Position numbers and translations under genes: made by a program. From JAIBCL01 sp031411695 (GTDB lineage: Bacteria > Verrucomicrobiota > Verrucomicrobiia > Verrucomicrobiales > Verrucomicrobiaceae), in assembly GCA_031411695.1 (NCBI GenBank), contig JANOBO010000155.1, positions 7,375-71,374 of the forward strand: DNA of 64,000 bases. Direction: 5' to 3'. The notes beneath the pieces were generated by a model that had not been told where the DNA came from, ran no database searches, and saw only the letters and a list, made by a program, of their open reading frames with translations. Shown in pieces: positions 15,944 through 24,624 of the stretch; within the stretch, counting starts at the first letter, position 1; the number at the start of each line of letters is the position of its first letter.

Positions 15944-16966
15944 ATGACTTTCCCGGACCTCCACCGCATCTATCATCAGCCGTTCTTCAAGCTGATCTCC
16001 CAGGCCCGCGCCGTGCATGAAGAGCACTGGCCCGCGAATGAAGTGCAGCTTTGCACCCTCCTCTCCATCAAGACCGGAGGCTGTAGCGAGGACTGCGGCT
16101 ACTGCGCCCAGAGCTCGCGCTACAGCACCGGCGTACAGCGCGAGCAGCTCATGGAAAAGGAGCAGGTCATGCAGCGCGCCACCGCAGCGCGCGCCGGCGG
16201 CTCCACCCGCTTCTGCATGGGTGCCGCCTGGAAAGGCGTGCGCAGCGGCACGGAAAAGTTCGAGCACGTCCTCGATATCGTCCGCGATGTCTCCACCCTC
16301 GGCATGGAAGTCTGCGTCACCCTCGGCGAACTCGGCCAGAACGAGGCGCGCGAGCTGAAGCAGGCCGGCGTCACCGCCTACAATCACAACATCGACACCT
16401 CCCCCGAGCATTACCCGAACGTCGTCACCACCCACACCTTCGACGATCGCCTCCGCACCATCCGCCACGCGCAGGATGCCGGCATGTCCGTCTGCTGCGG
16501 CGGCATCCTCGGCCTCGGTGAGGGCATCGACGACCGGCTGCGCATGCTCGAGGTGCTCAGCAATTTCAACCCCCAGCCCGAGAGCGTCCCCATCAACGCC
16601 CTCATGCCCATTGAAGGCACCCCCATGGGCGGCAATGAAGTCGTCGATTCCTTCGCCCTCATCCGCATGATCGCCGTCACCCGCATCGCCATCCCGCGAG
16701 CAAAGGTGCGCCTCAGCGCTGGCCGCACAAACCTCAGCAAAGAAGCCCAGACCCTCTGCTTCTTCGCCGGCGCCAACTCCATCTTCTACGGCGACAAGCT
16801 CCTCACCACCGCCAACCCCCGCGCCAACGAAGACCTCGCCCTCCTCCGCGAACTCGGCCTGTCCGCCCAGGCACCCGATCCATCTCTCGCCGCGCCCATC
16901 ACAGACGAGAACCGGCCAACCTATCCCGTGTGCGAGGTTAAAGGCGGAGTTGGCTGCGGCGGCTGA
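15944..16966 (+). CDS. bioB: Biotin synthase
   Basis: 340 residues. Radical-SAM motif CSEDCGYC (Cys47, 51, 54) and family blocks AYNHNIDTSPEHYP, CCGGILGLGE, INALMPIEGTP and SAGRTNLS. It inserts sulfur into dethiobiotin using a [2Fe-2S] cluster. No other biotin genes are adjacent. It ends VKGGVGCGG. Confidence 0.97.
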   Translation: MTFPDLHRIYHQPFFKLISQARAVHEEHWPANEVQLCTLLSIKTGGCSEDCGYCAQSSRYSTGVQREQLMEKEQVMQRATAARAGGSTRFCMGAAWKGVRSGTEKFEHVLDIVRDVSTLGMEVCVTLGELGQNEARELKQAGVTAYNHNIDTSPEHYPNVVTTHTFDDRLRTIRHAQDAGMSVCCGGILGLGEGIDDRLRMLEVLSNFNPQPESVPINALMPIEGTPMGGNEVVDSFALIRMIAVTRIAIPRAKVRLSAGRTNLSKEAQTLCFFAGANSIFYGDKLLTTANPRANEDLALLRELGLSAQAPDPSLAAPITDENRPTYPVCEVKGGVGCGG

Positions 16967-17083
16967 GCGTGGCAAAAGCCCCCGCACAGGCTCCTCACAG
17001 CAGACAGGAATGTCCGCATCACTGCTGACACTGATGTGAAACAGATACTGAAAGGGACTTGTCAGCGTCAATTGAGCGTCAGG

Positions 17084-17455
17084 TTAACGCCACAGGGCCG
17101 CGAGGAGGTAAGGGATGCTGCCAACCAAGGCCGCTGCGAGATACAGCAAAAGGAACCAACCAAGTGCAGCGAACGCACGCCATCCTCGCGTGCGGAAAAG
17201 ATAAATCGGGACGAGCACAGGCCATGTGAAGAAAATGATTGAGCCAAAATCATATGGCACTGGACGGCGCCGCTGGCGAGCATCCGCAAGGACCCAAAGC
17301 GCGATGCTGCTGGGGAGAAAAAGCTGGGCCAGCAAAGCGAGGAGGGAGTGAACGCCGCTGGGAGAATCGAGCGTCGCGCGCGTGGCTAACGCAGCGAGGC
17401 AGTAAAACACGGAAGCTTCAAGCGAGAGAAACCATCGAAATGCCGGAAGTCTCAT
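17084..17455 (-). CDS. Small integral membrane protein, unknown
   Basis: 123 residues with about four hydrophobic segments (around 8-26, 36-58, 70-86 and 96-118) and short basic loops (ADARQRRRP, FRTRGWR). No family recognised. It lies alone between bioB and the dehydratase gene, on the opposite strand. Confidence 0.6.
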   Translation of the reverse strand: MRLPAFRWFLSLEASVFYCLAALATRATLDSPSGVHSLLALLAQLFLPSSIALWVLADARQRRRPVPYDFGSIIFFTWPVLVPIYLFRTRGWRAFAALGWFLLLYLAAALVGSIPYLLAALWR

Positions 17456-17695
17456 AGAATAGTTCGGTCACAGGCCAAGCGCAGTCCCTCCGGACAGTGC
17501 GCTCACAAACCAAAATAGCGGCATGCATGCCAACGGCTCTATAGCCGACATTTGCAGGCTTTGCGACGGTGTTTCGACAGAGATGAAGCGTGATGGGAGT
17601 TGGCCGAAAGAGACGAAAAAAGGGAAAAACTGAGGCAAAGGCTTTTGCAGCCTTCTTTTGTTCACTTTGTTTTTTCGACTATCCAATCCTCTAGA

Positions 17696-18655
17696 ATGGA
17701 CCCCTTGCCATCCCTCACTGAAATCGAAACGGCCATCGACTTGATCAGTCCGCACATGCAGGAAACACCCGCTTACCAGTGGCCTTTGCTGAATGCGGCA
17801 GTCGGCTGCGAGCTGTGGCTGAAGCACGAGAATCACACCCCGGCCGGCGCATTCAAGATCCGGGGCGGTCTCGTCTATTTGAACGAGCTGAAACAGCGGC
17901 AGCCCGAAGTGCGCGGCGTGATCGCGGCATCGACGGGCAATCACGGTCAGTCCATCGCATTCGCAGCGCGATTGTCCGGCATGCGCGCCGTGATCGTGGT
18001 GCCGCATGGAAACAACCCGGAAAAGAACGCGGCAATGCGCTCCCTCGGCGCTGAACTCATCGAGCACGGGCGCGAGTTTCAGGAGGCGCTGGAGTTCTCG
18101 CGTGAGCTGGCGGAAAGGCAGGGGCTGCATGCCGTGCCTTCCTTTCATCCTTGGCTGGTCCGCGGTGTGGCCACCTATGCGATGCAGCTGTTTCGCGCGG
18201 TGGCCGATCTCGATGTCGTGTTCGTGCCCATCGGTCTGGGGTCGGGCTTTTGCGGCATCGCAGCGGCGCGTGCGGCGCTGAACCTGCAAACCAAAATCAT
18301 CGGCGTCGTCTCCGAACAGGCGCCGGCCTACGCGCTGTCGTTTCAGCAAAAGAAACTCGTGACGCAATCCAGCGCGACGCGCGTGGCCGAAGGCGTCGCG
18401 TGCAGCACGCCGAATGCTGACGCGCTGCATTGGTTGATGCTGCACGCCCATGATGTGGTGACTGTGAACGACGACGAGGCGGTGGCGGCGATGCGCGAGA
18501 TCATCCAGGCCACACACAACATCGCGGAAGGAGCAGGCGCGCTGGCTTACGCGGCGTTGAAGAAGCATCGCGCGGAGTGGGAAGGCAGGCGCGTGGCCTG
18601 CGTGCTGACGGGCGGGAACGCGAGCATGAGCCTGCTGGCAAAAGCGCTGGCCTGA
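17696..18655 (+). CDS. PLP-dependent threonine/serine dehydratase-like enzyme
   Basis: 319 residues from the ATG of MDPLPSLTEIE. PLP lysine in TPAGAFKIRGG (Lys54), ASTGNHGQSIA (substrate loop), GLGSGFCGIAAA (phosphate-binding glycines) and a C-terminal LTGGNAS. It lacks the ACT-like regulatory domain of biosynthetic IlvA, so it resembles catabolic TdcB or serine racemase types. It would deaminate threonine or serine to a 2-oxo acid. A longer frame (to 17600) has no coding character upstream. Confidence 0.88.
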   Translation: MDPLPSLTEIETAIDLISPHMQETPAYQWPLLNAAVGCELWLKHENHTPAGAFKIRGGLVYLNELKQRQPEVRGVIAASTGNHGQSIAFAARLSGMRAVIVVPHGNNPEKNAAMRSLGAELIEHGREFQEALEFSRELAERQGLHAVPSFHPWLVRGVATYAMQLFRAVADLDVVFVPIGLGSGFCGIAAARAALNLQTKIIGVVSEQAPAYALSFQQKKLVTQSSATRVAEGVACSTPNADALHWLMLHAHDVVTVNDDEAVAAMREIIQATHNIAEGAGALAYAALKKHRAEWEGRRVACVLTGGNASMSLLAKALA

Positions 18656-18732
18656 CAGGTTGCTGCGCCCTCTATCACAGCCTCGTGCTGCGGGTTGCAA
18701 TCTCTGCCTCTTCGCGCACTCTACGCGCCCGC

Positions 18733-19494
18733 ATGTCCGAACCTGATCCGCGCGAAATCATCCTCGAGGCCCGCGAGCTCACCCGTGAGTTCGAAGGGGT
18801 GAAGGCGCTGGACAAATTCAGCTTCAAACTGCATCGCGGAGAGATCCTCGGCCTGCTCGGCGCAAACGGCGCTGGCAAGACGACGGCAATGAACTGCCTG
18901 CTCGGACTCACGCTGCCAACATCGGGCCGCATCGAGGTTTTCGGCAAGGAGCTGCAGAAGCACCGCATCGAGATCCTTCAGCGCGCAAACTTTTCATCCG
19001 CGTATGTGAGCCTGCCGGGCAATCTGAAGGTGTGGCAGAACCTCCTCGTCTTCGCGCACATCTACGGCGTGCCGAATCCGAAGAAGAAGATCGCGGAGCT
19101 GCTCGAACTGCTGGAAGTGAGCGAGCTGCGCGACCGGGTCACCGGCCAGCTCTCTGCCGGTGAATCGACGCGGGTGAATCTCTGCAAGGCCTTTCTCAAT
19201 GAGCCCGAGCTGCTGATGCTCGATGAGCCAACGGCAAGCCTCGATCCCGACATCGCCGACAAGGTCCGCAAGGTGGTGCGCCGCGTGCAGTCTGAGCGGC
19301 AGATCGGCATCCTCTACACGTCGCACAACATGAAGGACATCGAGGAAGTCTGCGACCGCGTGATCTTCCTGCACAAGGGAAAGATTGTGGCGGAAGGCAC
19401 TCCGGCGGAGATCGTCGAGCGCTCCAGCAGCAGCTCGCTGGAAGAAGTATTCATCCAAATCGCGCGCGACGGAGACATCGTTGAATCCAAATGA
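18733..19494 (+). CDS. ABC transporter ATP-binding protein
   Basis: 253 residues. Walker A GANGAGKT (43-50), signature-like LSAGESTRVNL, Walker B LLMLDEPTASLDPD and switch SHNMKD. Belongs to the DrrA/CcmA-like group of ABC-2 exporters. Its TGA overlaps the permease ATG (ATGA), so the two are translationally coupled. Substrate unknown. Confidence 0.93.
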   Translation: MSEPDPREIILEARELTREFEGVKALDKFSFKLHRGEILGLLGANGAGKTTAMNCLLGLTLPTSGRIEVFGKELQKHRIEILQRANFSSAYVSLPGNLKVWQNLLVFAHIYGVPNPKKKIAELLELLEVSELRDRVTGQLSAGESTRVNLCKAFLNEPELLMLDEPTASLDPDIADKVRKVVRRVQSERQIGILYTSHNMKDIEEVCDRVIFLHKGKIVAEGTPAEIVERSSSSSLEEVFIQIARDGDIVESK

Positions 19495-20288
19495 ACCTGC
19501 GAACCATCAGCGCGCTCGTCTTGCGCTACCTCTTTCTCTACACACGCTCACCGATGCGGCTGGTGGAGCTGGTTTTCTGGCCCGTCGTCGATCTCGTGGT
19601 ATGGGGCAATGTCACCGTCTTCATCCAGCGCAACAGCACCGCGGACTTCGGCGGCTTCATCACCTTCATCCTCGGCGCGATGATCCTGTGGGACATCATG
19701 TTCCGCGCGCAGCAAGGCGTGGCCATCTCGTTTCTTGAGGACGTGTGGACGCGGAATCTGCTCAACGTCTTTGTCGCGCCCGTGCGCACTTCGGAATATC
19801 TCAGCGCCACGTTCTTCGTCGGCTTCCTGCGCATCCTCGTCACCGTCGTGGTGCTGGGTGTGATCTCGTACTTCGGATACTCGTTTAACATTTTCAGCCT
19901 GCACTGGTGGCTCATTCCATTCTTCGCGTGCCTGATGGTCTTCGGCTGGTCGCTCGGCATGATCTCCACCGCGCTGATCCTGCGCTGGGGTCAGGCGGCC
20001 GAATCGCTCGCGTGGGCCGTGCCGTTTTTTCTACAACCCGTGGTGGCTGCATTTTATCCAGTCAAAGACATGCCTGCGTGGTCGCAACCCATCGCGTGGT
20101 GTCTGCCCGCCACTCACATCTTCGAAGGGATGCGCGAGGTGATGAAAACCGGCACCATGAGCTGGAGCGCGCTCGGCTGGGCTGCGGCGCTGAACGTGCT
20201 GTATCTCGCGCTGGCCGGGTGGCTGTTTGTCTGGGTCCTCGACCTCACGCGCAAGCGCGGCCTGCTCACGAAGTTCGCGACGCAGTAA
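19491..20288 (+). CDS. ABC-2 type transporter permease
   Basis: 265 residues with six hydrophobic segments, ABC-2 style, including FITFILGAMILWDIMF and the C-terminal signature QPIAWCLPATHIFEGMRE. It forms the membrane half of an exporter with the ATPase just upstream (4-base overlap). The next gene, sua5, follows after 7 bases. Confidence 0.92.
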   Translation: MNLRTISALVLRYLFLYTRSPMRLVELVFWPVVDLVVWGNVTVFIQRNSTADFGGFITFILGAMILWDIMFRAQQGVAISFLEDVWTRNLLNVFVAPVRTSEYLSATFFVGFLRILVTVVVLGVISYFGYSFNIFSLHWWLIPFFACLMVFGWSLGMISTALILRWGQAAESLAWAVPFFLQPVVAAFYPVKDMPAWSQPIAWCLPATHIFEGMREVMKTGTMSWSALGWAAALNVLYLALAGWLFVWVLDLTRKRGLLTKFATQ

Positions 20289-20295
20289 TTTTCAA

Positions 20296-22155
20296 ATGCA
20301 AACCACAACCCTGCCGACCGACGAACCCGAATCCCTGCACCGCGCGGTGAGCGAGGCTGTGCGACGGCTGGCAGCGGGCGACATCGTGGCTTTGCCAACA
20401 GAGACGGTCTATGGCCTCGCGGCTGACGCGCTGGACGCGGACGCGGTCGCAAAGGTGTTCGCGGCAAAGGAGCGGCCGTCGTTTGATCCGCTGATCGTGC
20501 ATGTGCCCACAAAGCAGGCTGTGCATGACGTGGCGGAGATTCCGGAGTCGATCAAGAAAGTGGTGATCCAGCTCATTGAGCGCTTCTGGCCGGGGCCGCT
20601 CACGATCGTGCTGCCGAAGAAGGCGTGCGTGCCGGACATCGTGACCTCGGGTCTGCCGACCGTCGCGGTGCGCATGAGCTCGCATCCCGTTTTCAAGCGC
20701 ATCAGCCAGGCGCTGGGGAAACCCATCGCCGCGCCGAGCGCGAATCGCTTTGGCTCGATCAGTCCGACATCCGCCTCGGCGGTGCAGGCCGAGCTTGATG
20801 GCCGCATCCCGCTGATCATTGATGGCGGCGCATGTTTGCACGGCATCGAATCAACGATCATCAAGATCGAGCCCGGCGGCACGACTTCAGAAAAAGTGGT
20901 GCAACCCGCTGGGTTGCCCTCAGAAAATGTGGGGCAAGCCGCTGGCTTGCCCGAGTCCGCTGCAACCCAGCGGGTAGCACCACCTTCAAAGCCGCTCATC
21001 ACCATCCTGCGGCCGGGCCCGATCCTGCCGGACGATCTCAAGCAATATGGCCGTCTCCAACGCCACCAGAAGCAGCTGACCAACGAGCCGAGCGAGGCAC
21101 CCGGTCAGCTCGCCTCCCACTACGCGCCGCGCACACCATTGCGGCTGCTCGAGTCACCGCGAGATTTCATCCCAGAGCCGGGGAAAAAATACGCGCTGCT
21201 GAGTTTTTGCGGTGATGCCGACGACGGCTACGTCGATCTCACAGACTGGGTACAGGTGATGATCCTCAGCCCCGGCAACGGCAAGCTGCCCGAGGCTGCG
21301 GTGCGCTTCTTTTATGCTCTGCGCGAGCTGGACAAATGCGGCGCGGATGAAATCATCGCCGAGCCGCTGCATGAGTTTGGCCTCGGCATTGCGATGATGG
21401 ACCGGCTGCGCCGAGCGGCGAGCAAAGTGGGGCAACCCGCCGGGTTGCCCGAATCCACTGCAACCCAGCGGGTTGCACCACTTTCGGCGGACGCGCCGGT
21501 TGCACCACCTTTCATTAACCTCTTCACGGATGTCTCGTACTTCGATCCGCGCGCAGACATCGAAAACGAAGAGCGCAATCTTCCGCACTGGCGTCAGCCC
21601 GGCAAAACCTACTTCGTGACCTACCTCTTGGGCGATGCGATCCCGCAGGAAAAACTGCGCCTGCTTCAGTCCGAGCGGAAGGCGTGGTTCGACTCTCACA
21701 CGCAGCCTTGGTCGGACGAGGACCGGTTGCTCTATCACCAGCTTTTCTCCGCGCGCGTCCAAGACTGGCTCGATGCGGGCTACGGCTCATGCGTTTTGCT
21801 CGACGAGAAGGCCGCGCAAATTGTCGCGGACTCGCTTCGCCACTTTGATGGCCAGCGTTACGACCTGCTAGCGTGGGTGGTGATGCCGAATCACGTTCAT
21901 GCGCTCGTGACGCCCAAAGATGGCTTTCATCTCGACCAAATTTTGCACTCCTGGAAATCCTTCACTGCGCATGAGATCAGCAAGCGACTCTCGCGCCACG
22001 GCCCGCTCTGGCAGCATGAGGGATACGATCACATCGTGCGGAAGCCGGAGGCGCTTTGGGCTATTGCCAAATATATTGCCGACAATCCGAAGAAAGCTGG
22101 CATCAGCACGCGGTTCGTCGAGTCACGAGTCACGCACACGCAGGATGGACGCTGA
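20296..22155 (+). CDS. sua5: Sua5-type threonylcarbamoyl-AMP synthase fused to a RAYT (REP-associated tyrosine transposase) domain
   Basis: 619 residues in one uninterrupted frame. Residues 10-240 are a YrdC/Sua5 domain (ALPTETVYGLAADAL, KERPSFDPL, MSSHP, APSANRFGSISPT, GIESTIIKIEPG, TILRPGPI), which makes threonylcarbamoyl-AMP for tRNA t6A. Residues 267-376 are the Sua5 C-terminal domain (PGQLASHYAPRTPL to GLGIAMMDRLRRA). From about 415 a complete RAYT/Y1 transposase domain follows: NLPHWRQPGKTYFVTYLL, WVVMPNHVHALV (HVH, 533-535) and EGYDHIVR (candidate catalytic Tyr577). Two family A palindromes are read in frame: one at residues 200-231, between the last YrdC strand and the ILRPG motif, and one at 377-405, forming the linker to RAYT. 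No in-frame ATG exists between 21400 and the RAYT start, so separate initiation would need M367/M368 or a GTG/TTG. Residue calls are by eye. Confidence 0.9.
   Translation: MQTTTLPTDEPESLHRAVSEAVRRLAAGDIVALPTETVYGLAADALDADAVAKVFAAKERPSFDPLIVHVPTKQAVHDVAEIPESIKKVVIQLIERFWPGPLTIVLPKKACVPDIVTSGLPTVAVRMSSHPVFKRISQALGKPIAAPSANRFGSISPTSASAVQAELDGRIPLIIDGGACLHGIESTIIKIEPGGTTSEKVVQPAGLPSENVGQAAGLPESAATQRVAPPSKPLITILRPGPILPDDLKQYGRLQRHQKQLTNEPSEAPGQLASHYAPRTPLRLLESPRDFIPEPGKKYALLSFCGDADDGYVDLTDWVQVMILSPGNGKLPEAAVRFFYALRELDKCGADEIIAEPLHEFGLGIAMMDRLRRAASKVGQPAGLPESTATQRVAPLSADAPVAPPFINLFTDVSYFDPRADIENEERNLPHWRQPGKTYFVTYLLGDAIPQEKLRLLQSERKAWFDSHTQPWSDEDRLLYHQLFSARVQDWLDAGYGSCVLLDEKAAQIVADSLRHFDGQRYDLLAWVVMPNHVHALVTPKDGFHLDQILHSWKSFTAHEISKRLSRHGPLWQHEGYDHIVRKPEALWAIAKYIADNPKKAGISTRFVESRVTHTQDGR
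20893..20986. repeat. Palindrome family A, copy 1, inside the YrdC domain of sua5
   Basis: Left end AAAGTGGTGCAACCCGCTGG and right end CCCAGCGGGTAGCACCACCT are inverted complements over about 25 bases. Between them is a second hairpin, GGGCAAGCC-GCT-GGCTTGCCC. It is read as KVVQPAGLP...ATQRVAP. Removing it would join IIKIEPGG directly to LITILRPG, as in ordinary Sua5 proteins. Confidence 0.9.
21424..21512. repeat. Palindrome family A, copy 2, linker between Sua5 and RAYT domains
   Basis: Starts AAAGTGGGGCAACCCG and has two successive right ends: TTGCACCACTTT (ending 21484) and GGTTGCACCACCTTT (ending 21512). It is read as KVGQPAGLPESTATQRVAP and then a short Ala/Pro stretch. It marks the exact junction of the fusion. 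Confidence 0.88.
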
Positions 22156-23836
22156 TCCAAAAGTGGGGCAAGCCTCAGAAAAAGTGGGGCAAGCCGCTGG
22201 CCTGCCCGAGTCCACTGCAACCCAGCGGGTAGCACCACATTCGAACTCCCAAGCCCGCTCCACCGGCGTCGTCTCCATCGCGATCCTTTGCAGCCGCGTG
22301 CTCGGACTGGTGCGCGACCAGTTGCTGAACGGCCTCTTTGGTTCCGCGTTCACCGGCGTGTTCAGCATGGCGTTTCGCACCCCGAACATGCTGCGCGATC
22401 TCTTTGCCGAGGGCGCGCTTTCCACCGCGTTCGTCACCACGTTCTCGAAGAAGATGAAGACCGAGGGCGACGCTGCGGCTTGGCAGCTCGGGCGCAAAAT
22501 GCTCTCACTCTCCGTCTGCTTCATGTCCATGGTCGCCCTCGCCGGCGTCGTGCTCGCGCCATGGATCTTCCGCCTGCTCACACCCGGCTTCTCCGAGGAG
22601 CACAAGATCCTCGGCATCTGGCTCGCGCAGATCATGTATCCCTTCATCGCCCTCGTCTCCGTCACCGCGCTGGTGATGGGCATGCTGAATGCGAAGAAAG
22701 TCTTCTTCATCCCCGCCCTCGCCTCCGCGTTCTTCAATCTCGGCTGCATCATCGGCGGCGTCACCATCGCATGGGGGATCGATCCCGGCTTCCGCGATGG
22801 ACATATCACCGAGCGCGGTCTCACCGGCTTCGCCATCGGCACCCTCATCGGCGGCGTGCTGCAGCTCCTCGTGCAGATCCCGTCGCTGCTGCGTGTCGGC
22901 TTCAAATTTGGACTCGACCTCGGATGGAAGGACTCCGGCGTGCGCGACGTGCTCCGCCTCATGTGGCCCTCGCTCCTCGCCGCCGGCGGCACGCAGATCA
23001 CCGTGTTCATGAATTCCATCTTCGCCTCCATGACACCCGGCCACGCATCCTCCGTCGCCTGGCTCGGCAACGCGCAGCGGATGCAGCAGCTCCCGCTCGG
23101 CCTCTTCGGCGTCGCCGTCGCCACCGTCACGCTGCCCATGCTCTCTCGTCTCGCCACCGAGGGCATCACGCCCGCGTTCCGCGCCGCGCTGGCGAAAGGA
23201 TTGCGCCTCGTGCTCTTCCTCACCCTGCCCTGCGCGCTCGGCCTCTCGCTGCTCGCGCATGAGATCATCTCCGTCATTTTCGAGCACGGAAAATTTACCG
23301 CCGATGACGTGACGCAGACCACCGGCCCGCTCCAGGCCTACGCCTTCGGCCTTGTCTTTTACTCCGCCGTGAAAGTGCTCCAGCCCGCTTTCTACACCAT
23401 CGACCGTCGCTTCATCCCCATGATGATCAGCATCGGCATCATCATCTTCAATCTCGTCGCAAACTACACGACCGTGATCGTGCTCGGCTGGGATCACAAC
23501 GCCCTCGCCTGGGCCACCGCCATCGGTCTCGTGCTCAACTTCACCACGCTTTACCTCTGCATGAGGAAATTCGCCAGCGGCCTCGAAACACGCACGCTCA
23601 CTACCGCGCTGCTGCGGCTCGTCATTGCCGTCGCGCTCATGGCCGCCGTCTGCGTCGCCGCGCGCATGACAATCATGGCCGACTGGTCGCACCTCAGCCT
23701 GCTCATGCGCATAGGCACTCTCGGCGTCACCATCGCCGCCTCGGCGGCCGTGTATTTTTTCGCCACTGCTAAGCTCGGCATCGAGGAGTCGGGCGAGTTC
23801 CTGTCATTGCTCGGCAAGCGCTTCGGTCGTAAATAG
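22145..23836 (+). CDS. murJ: Lipid II flippase MurJ (MviN) with palindrome-derived N-terminus
   Basis: 563 residues. From about residue 37 it reads as a normal MurJ: STGVVSIAILCSRVLGLVRD, then FRTPNMLRDLFAEGALSTAF, and about 14 hydrophobic segments. MurJ flips lipid II across the inner membrane for peptidoglycan synthesis and is normally essential. The only ATG upstream of the first membrane helix is at 22145, inside the end of sua5-RAYT (11-base overlap). Residues 6-32 (KVGQASEKVGQAAGLP...ATQRVAP) come from a family A palindrome. The native start has therefore been replaced, or the annotated start is wrong and a non-ATG codon is used. Confidence 0.93.
   Translation: MDADPKVGQASEKVGQAAGLPESTATQRVAPHSNSQARSTGVVSIAILCSRVLGLVRDQLLNGLFGSAFTGVFSMAFRTPNMLRDLFAEGALSTAFVTTFSKKMKTEGDAAAWQLGRKMLSLSVCFMSMVALAGVVLAPWIFRLLTPGFSEEHKILGIWLAQIMYPFIALVSVTALVMGMLNAKKVFFIPALASAFFNLGCIIGGVTIAWGIDPGFRDGHITERGLTGFAIGTLIGGVLQLLVQIPSLLRVGFKFGLDLGWKDSGVRDVLRLMWPSLLAAGGTQITVFMNSIFASMTPGHASSVAWLGNAQRMQQLPLGLFGVAVATVTLPMLSRLATEGITPAFRAALAKGLRLVLFLTLPCALGLSLLAHEIISVIFEHGKFTADDVTQTTGPLQAYAFGLVFYSAVKVLQPAFYTIDRRFIPMMISIGIIIFNLVANYTTVIVLGWDHNALAWATAIGLVLNFTTLYLCMRKFASGLETRTLTTALLRLVIAVALMAAVCVAARMTIMADWSHLSLLMRIGTLGVTIAASAAVYFFATAKLGIEESGEFLSLLGKRFGRK
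22160..22241. repeat. Palindrome family A, copy 3, in the N-terminus of murJ
   Basis: Carries two left ends (AAAGTGGGGCAAGCC at 22160 and again at 22180) followed by GCTGGCCTGCCC and the right end AACCCAGCGGGTAGCACCAC. It is in the same reading frame relative to its own sequence as copies 1, 2 and 5. Confidence 0.88.
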
Positions 23837-23848
23837 TGCGCGACTTTT

Positions 23849-24448
23849 ATGAACCGCCATCGCCCCTGGCTCATCGCACTCACCGCACTCGTTCCGTTGT
23901 GGTTGGCCGTCGCCGTCGTGCAGCACCTGACGGACGACGACATCTCATCACCCGAGGAGACGATTGCCATCCTGGCCGATGCGCCCTGGCTGCACCCAGA
24001 AGCAGGGGCGGCATCCATCACGGCACGGGCCGCCCACATCGAGCTGGCGATCAAGAACATGAACCTGCTGAACTTCGAGCAGCGTCGCGAGGTGCGTGAA
24101 ACCGGCGCGGACACGCTGAAGCAGTTCTTCGACTCGCTGACGCCGGAGGAGCGGAAAGTCTATGTGGACCGCACCGTGCAAAAGGCTTTCGACGCGGTGA
24201 TCAAAGGCTTCAAGGCGATGGCACCCGCCGAGAGAAAAGACATGGTGAACCGCGTGCGCCGCGGCATCCGCCCAAACCGCACCGGACCCGACGCGCAGAA
24301 GATCGCGGATGAAGATCAGAAGATGTTCGACGAGTTCATCGACCTCGGCATCGAGGACTATCTGAAGAACGCGAGCACCGAAGAGAAGATGAAACTCGCG
24401 CCAGCAATCGAAGACATGCAGACACGAATCCGAGGCATTGGCCGGTGA
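23849..24448 (+). CDS. Hypothetical membrane-anchored helical protein
   Basis: 199 residues. One N-terminal membrane segment (LIALTALVPLWLAVAVVQHL), then a soluble, charged, mostly helical part (QRREVRETGADTLKQFFDSL; LTPEERKVYVDRTVQ; MAPAERKDMVNRVRRGIRPN). It starts 12 bases after murJ and is probably in the same transcript. No family recognised; expected topology is a periplasmic C-terminal domain. Confidence 0.7.
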   Translation: MNRHRPWLIALTALVPLWLAVAVVQHLTDDDISSPEETIAILADAPWLHPEAGAASITARAAHIELAIKNMNLLNFEQRREVRETGADTLKQFFDSLTPEERKVYVDRTVQKAFDAVIKGFKAMAPAERKDMVNRVRRGIRPNRTGPDAQKIADEDQKMFDEFIDLGIEDYLKNASTEEKMKLAPAIEDMQTRIRGIGR

Positions 24449-24452
24449 ACGA

Positions 24453-24512
24453 AAAGGTGGTGCAATCCGCTGCATTGCACTCTTAATGGCAAGCCAGCGG
24501 CATTTGCCACTT
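24453..24512. repeat. Palindrome family A, copy 4, degenerate and intergenic
   Basis: AAAAGGTGGTGCAATCCGCT ... GCATTTGCCACTT: the ends still match AAAGTGGTGCAA and its complement, but the inside has drifted. It follows the hypothetical gene by a few bases. Confidence 0.65.
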
Positions 24513-24624
24513 ATGGCCCTCATCGATATTCAGCGTTCCCGGTCATGACACCGAGGGAGCGAAGCGGTCCCAAGGCTAGGAGAATCCATTTGCTGATGAG
24601 GAGCGGACGTGATTGCTTCGCATC

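Noticed and set aside
15686..17071. 461-codon minus-strand frame over bioB
   Set aside because: Gly/Glu/Val-rich mirror frame; bioB on the plus strand has all family motifs.
20227..20295. Earlier start for sua5 at 20227
   Set aside because: It would overlap the ABC permease by 62 bases; the ATG at 20296 follows the permease stop by 7 bases and gives a normal Sua5 N-terminus.
22505..23692. 395-codon minus-strand frame over murJ
   Set aside because: Composition (Glu/Gly/His-rich, low complexity) is typical of an antisense shadow of a GC-rich membrane protein gene.
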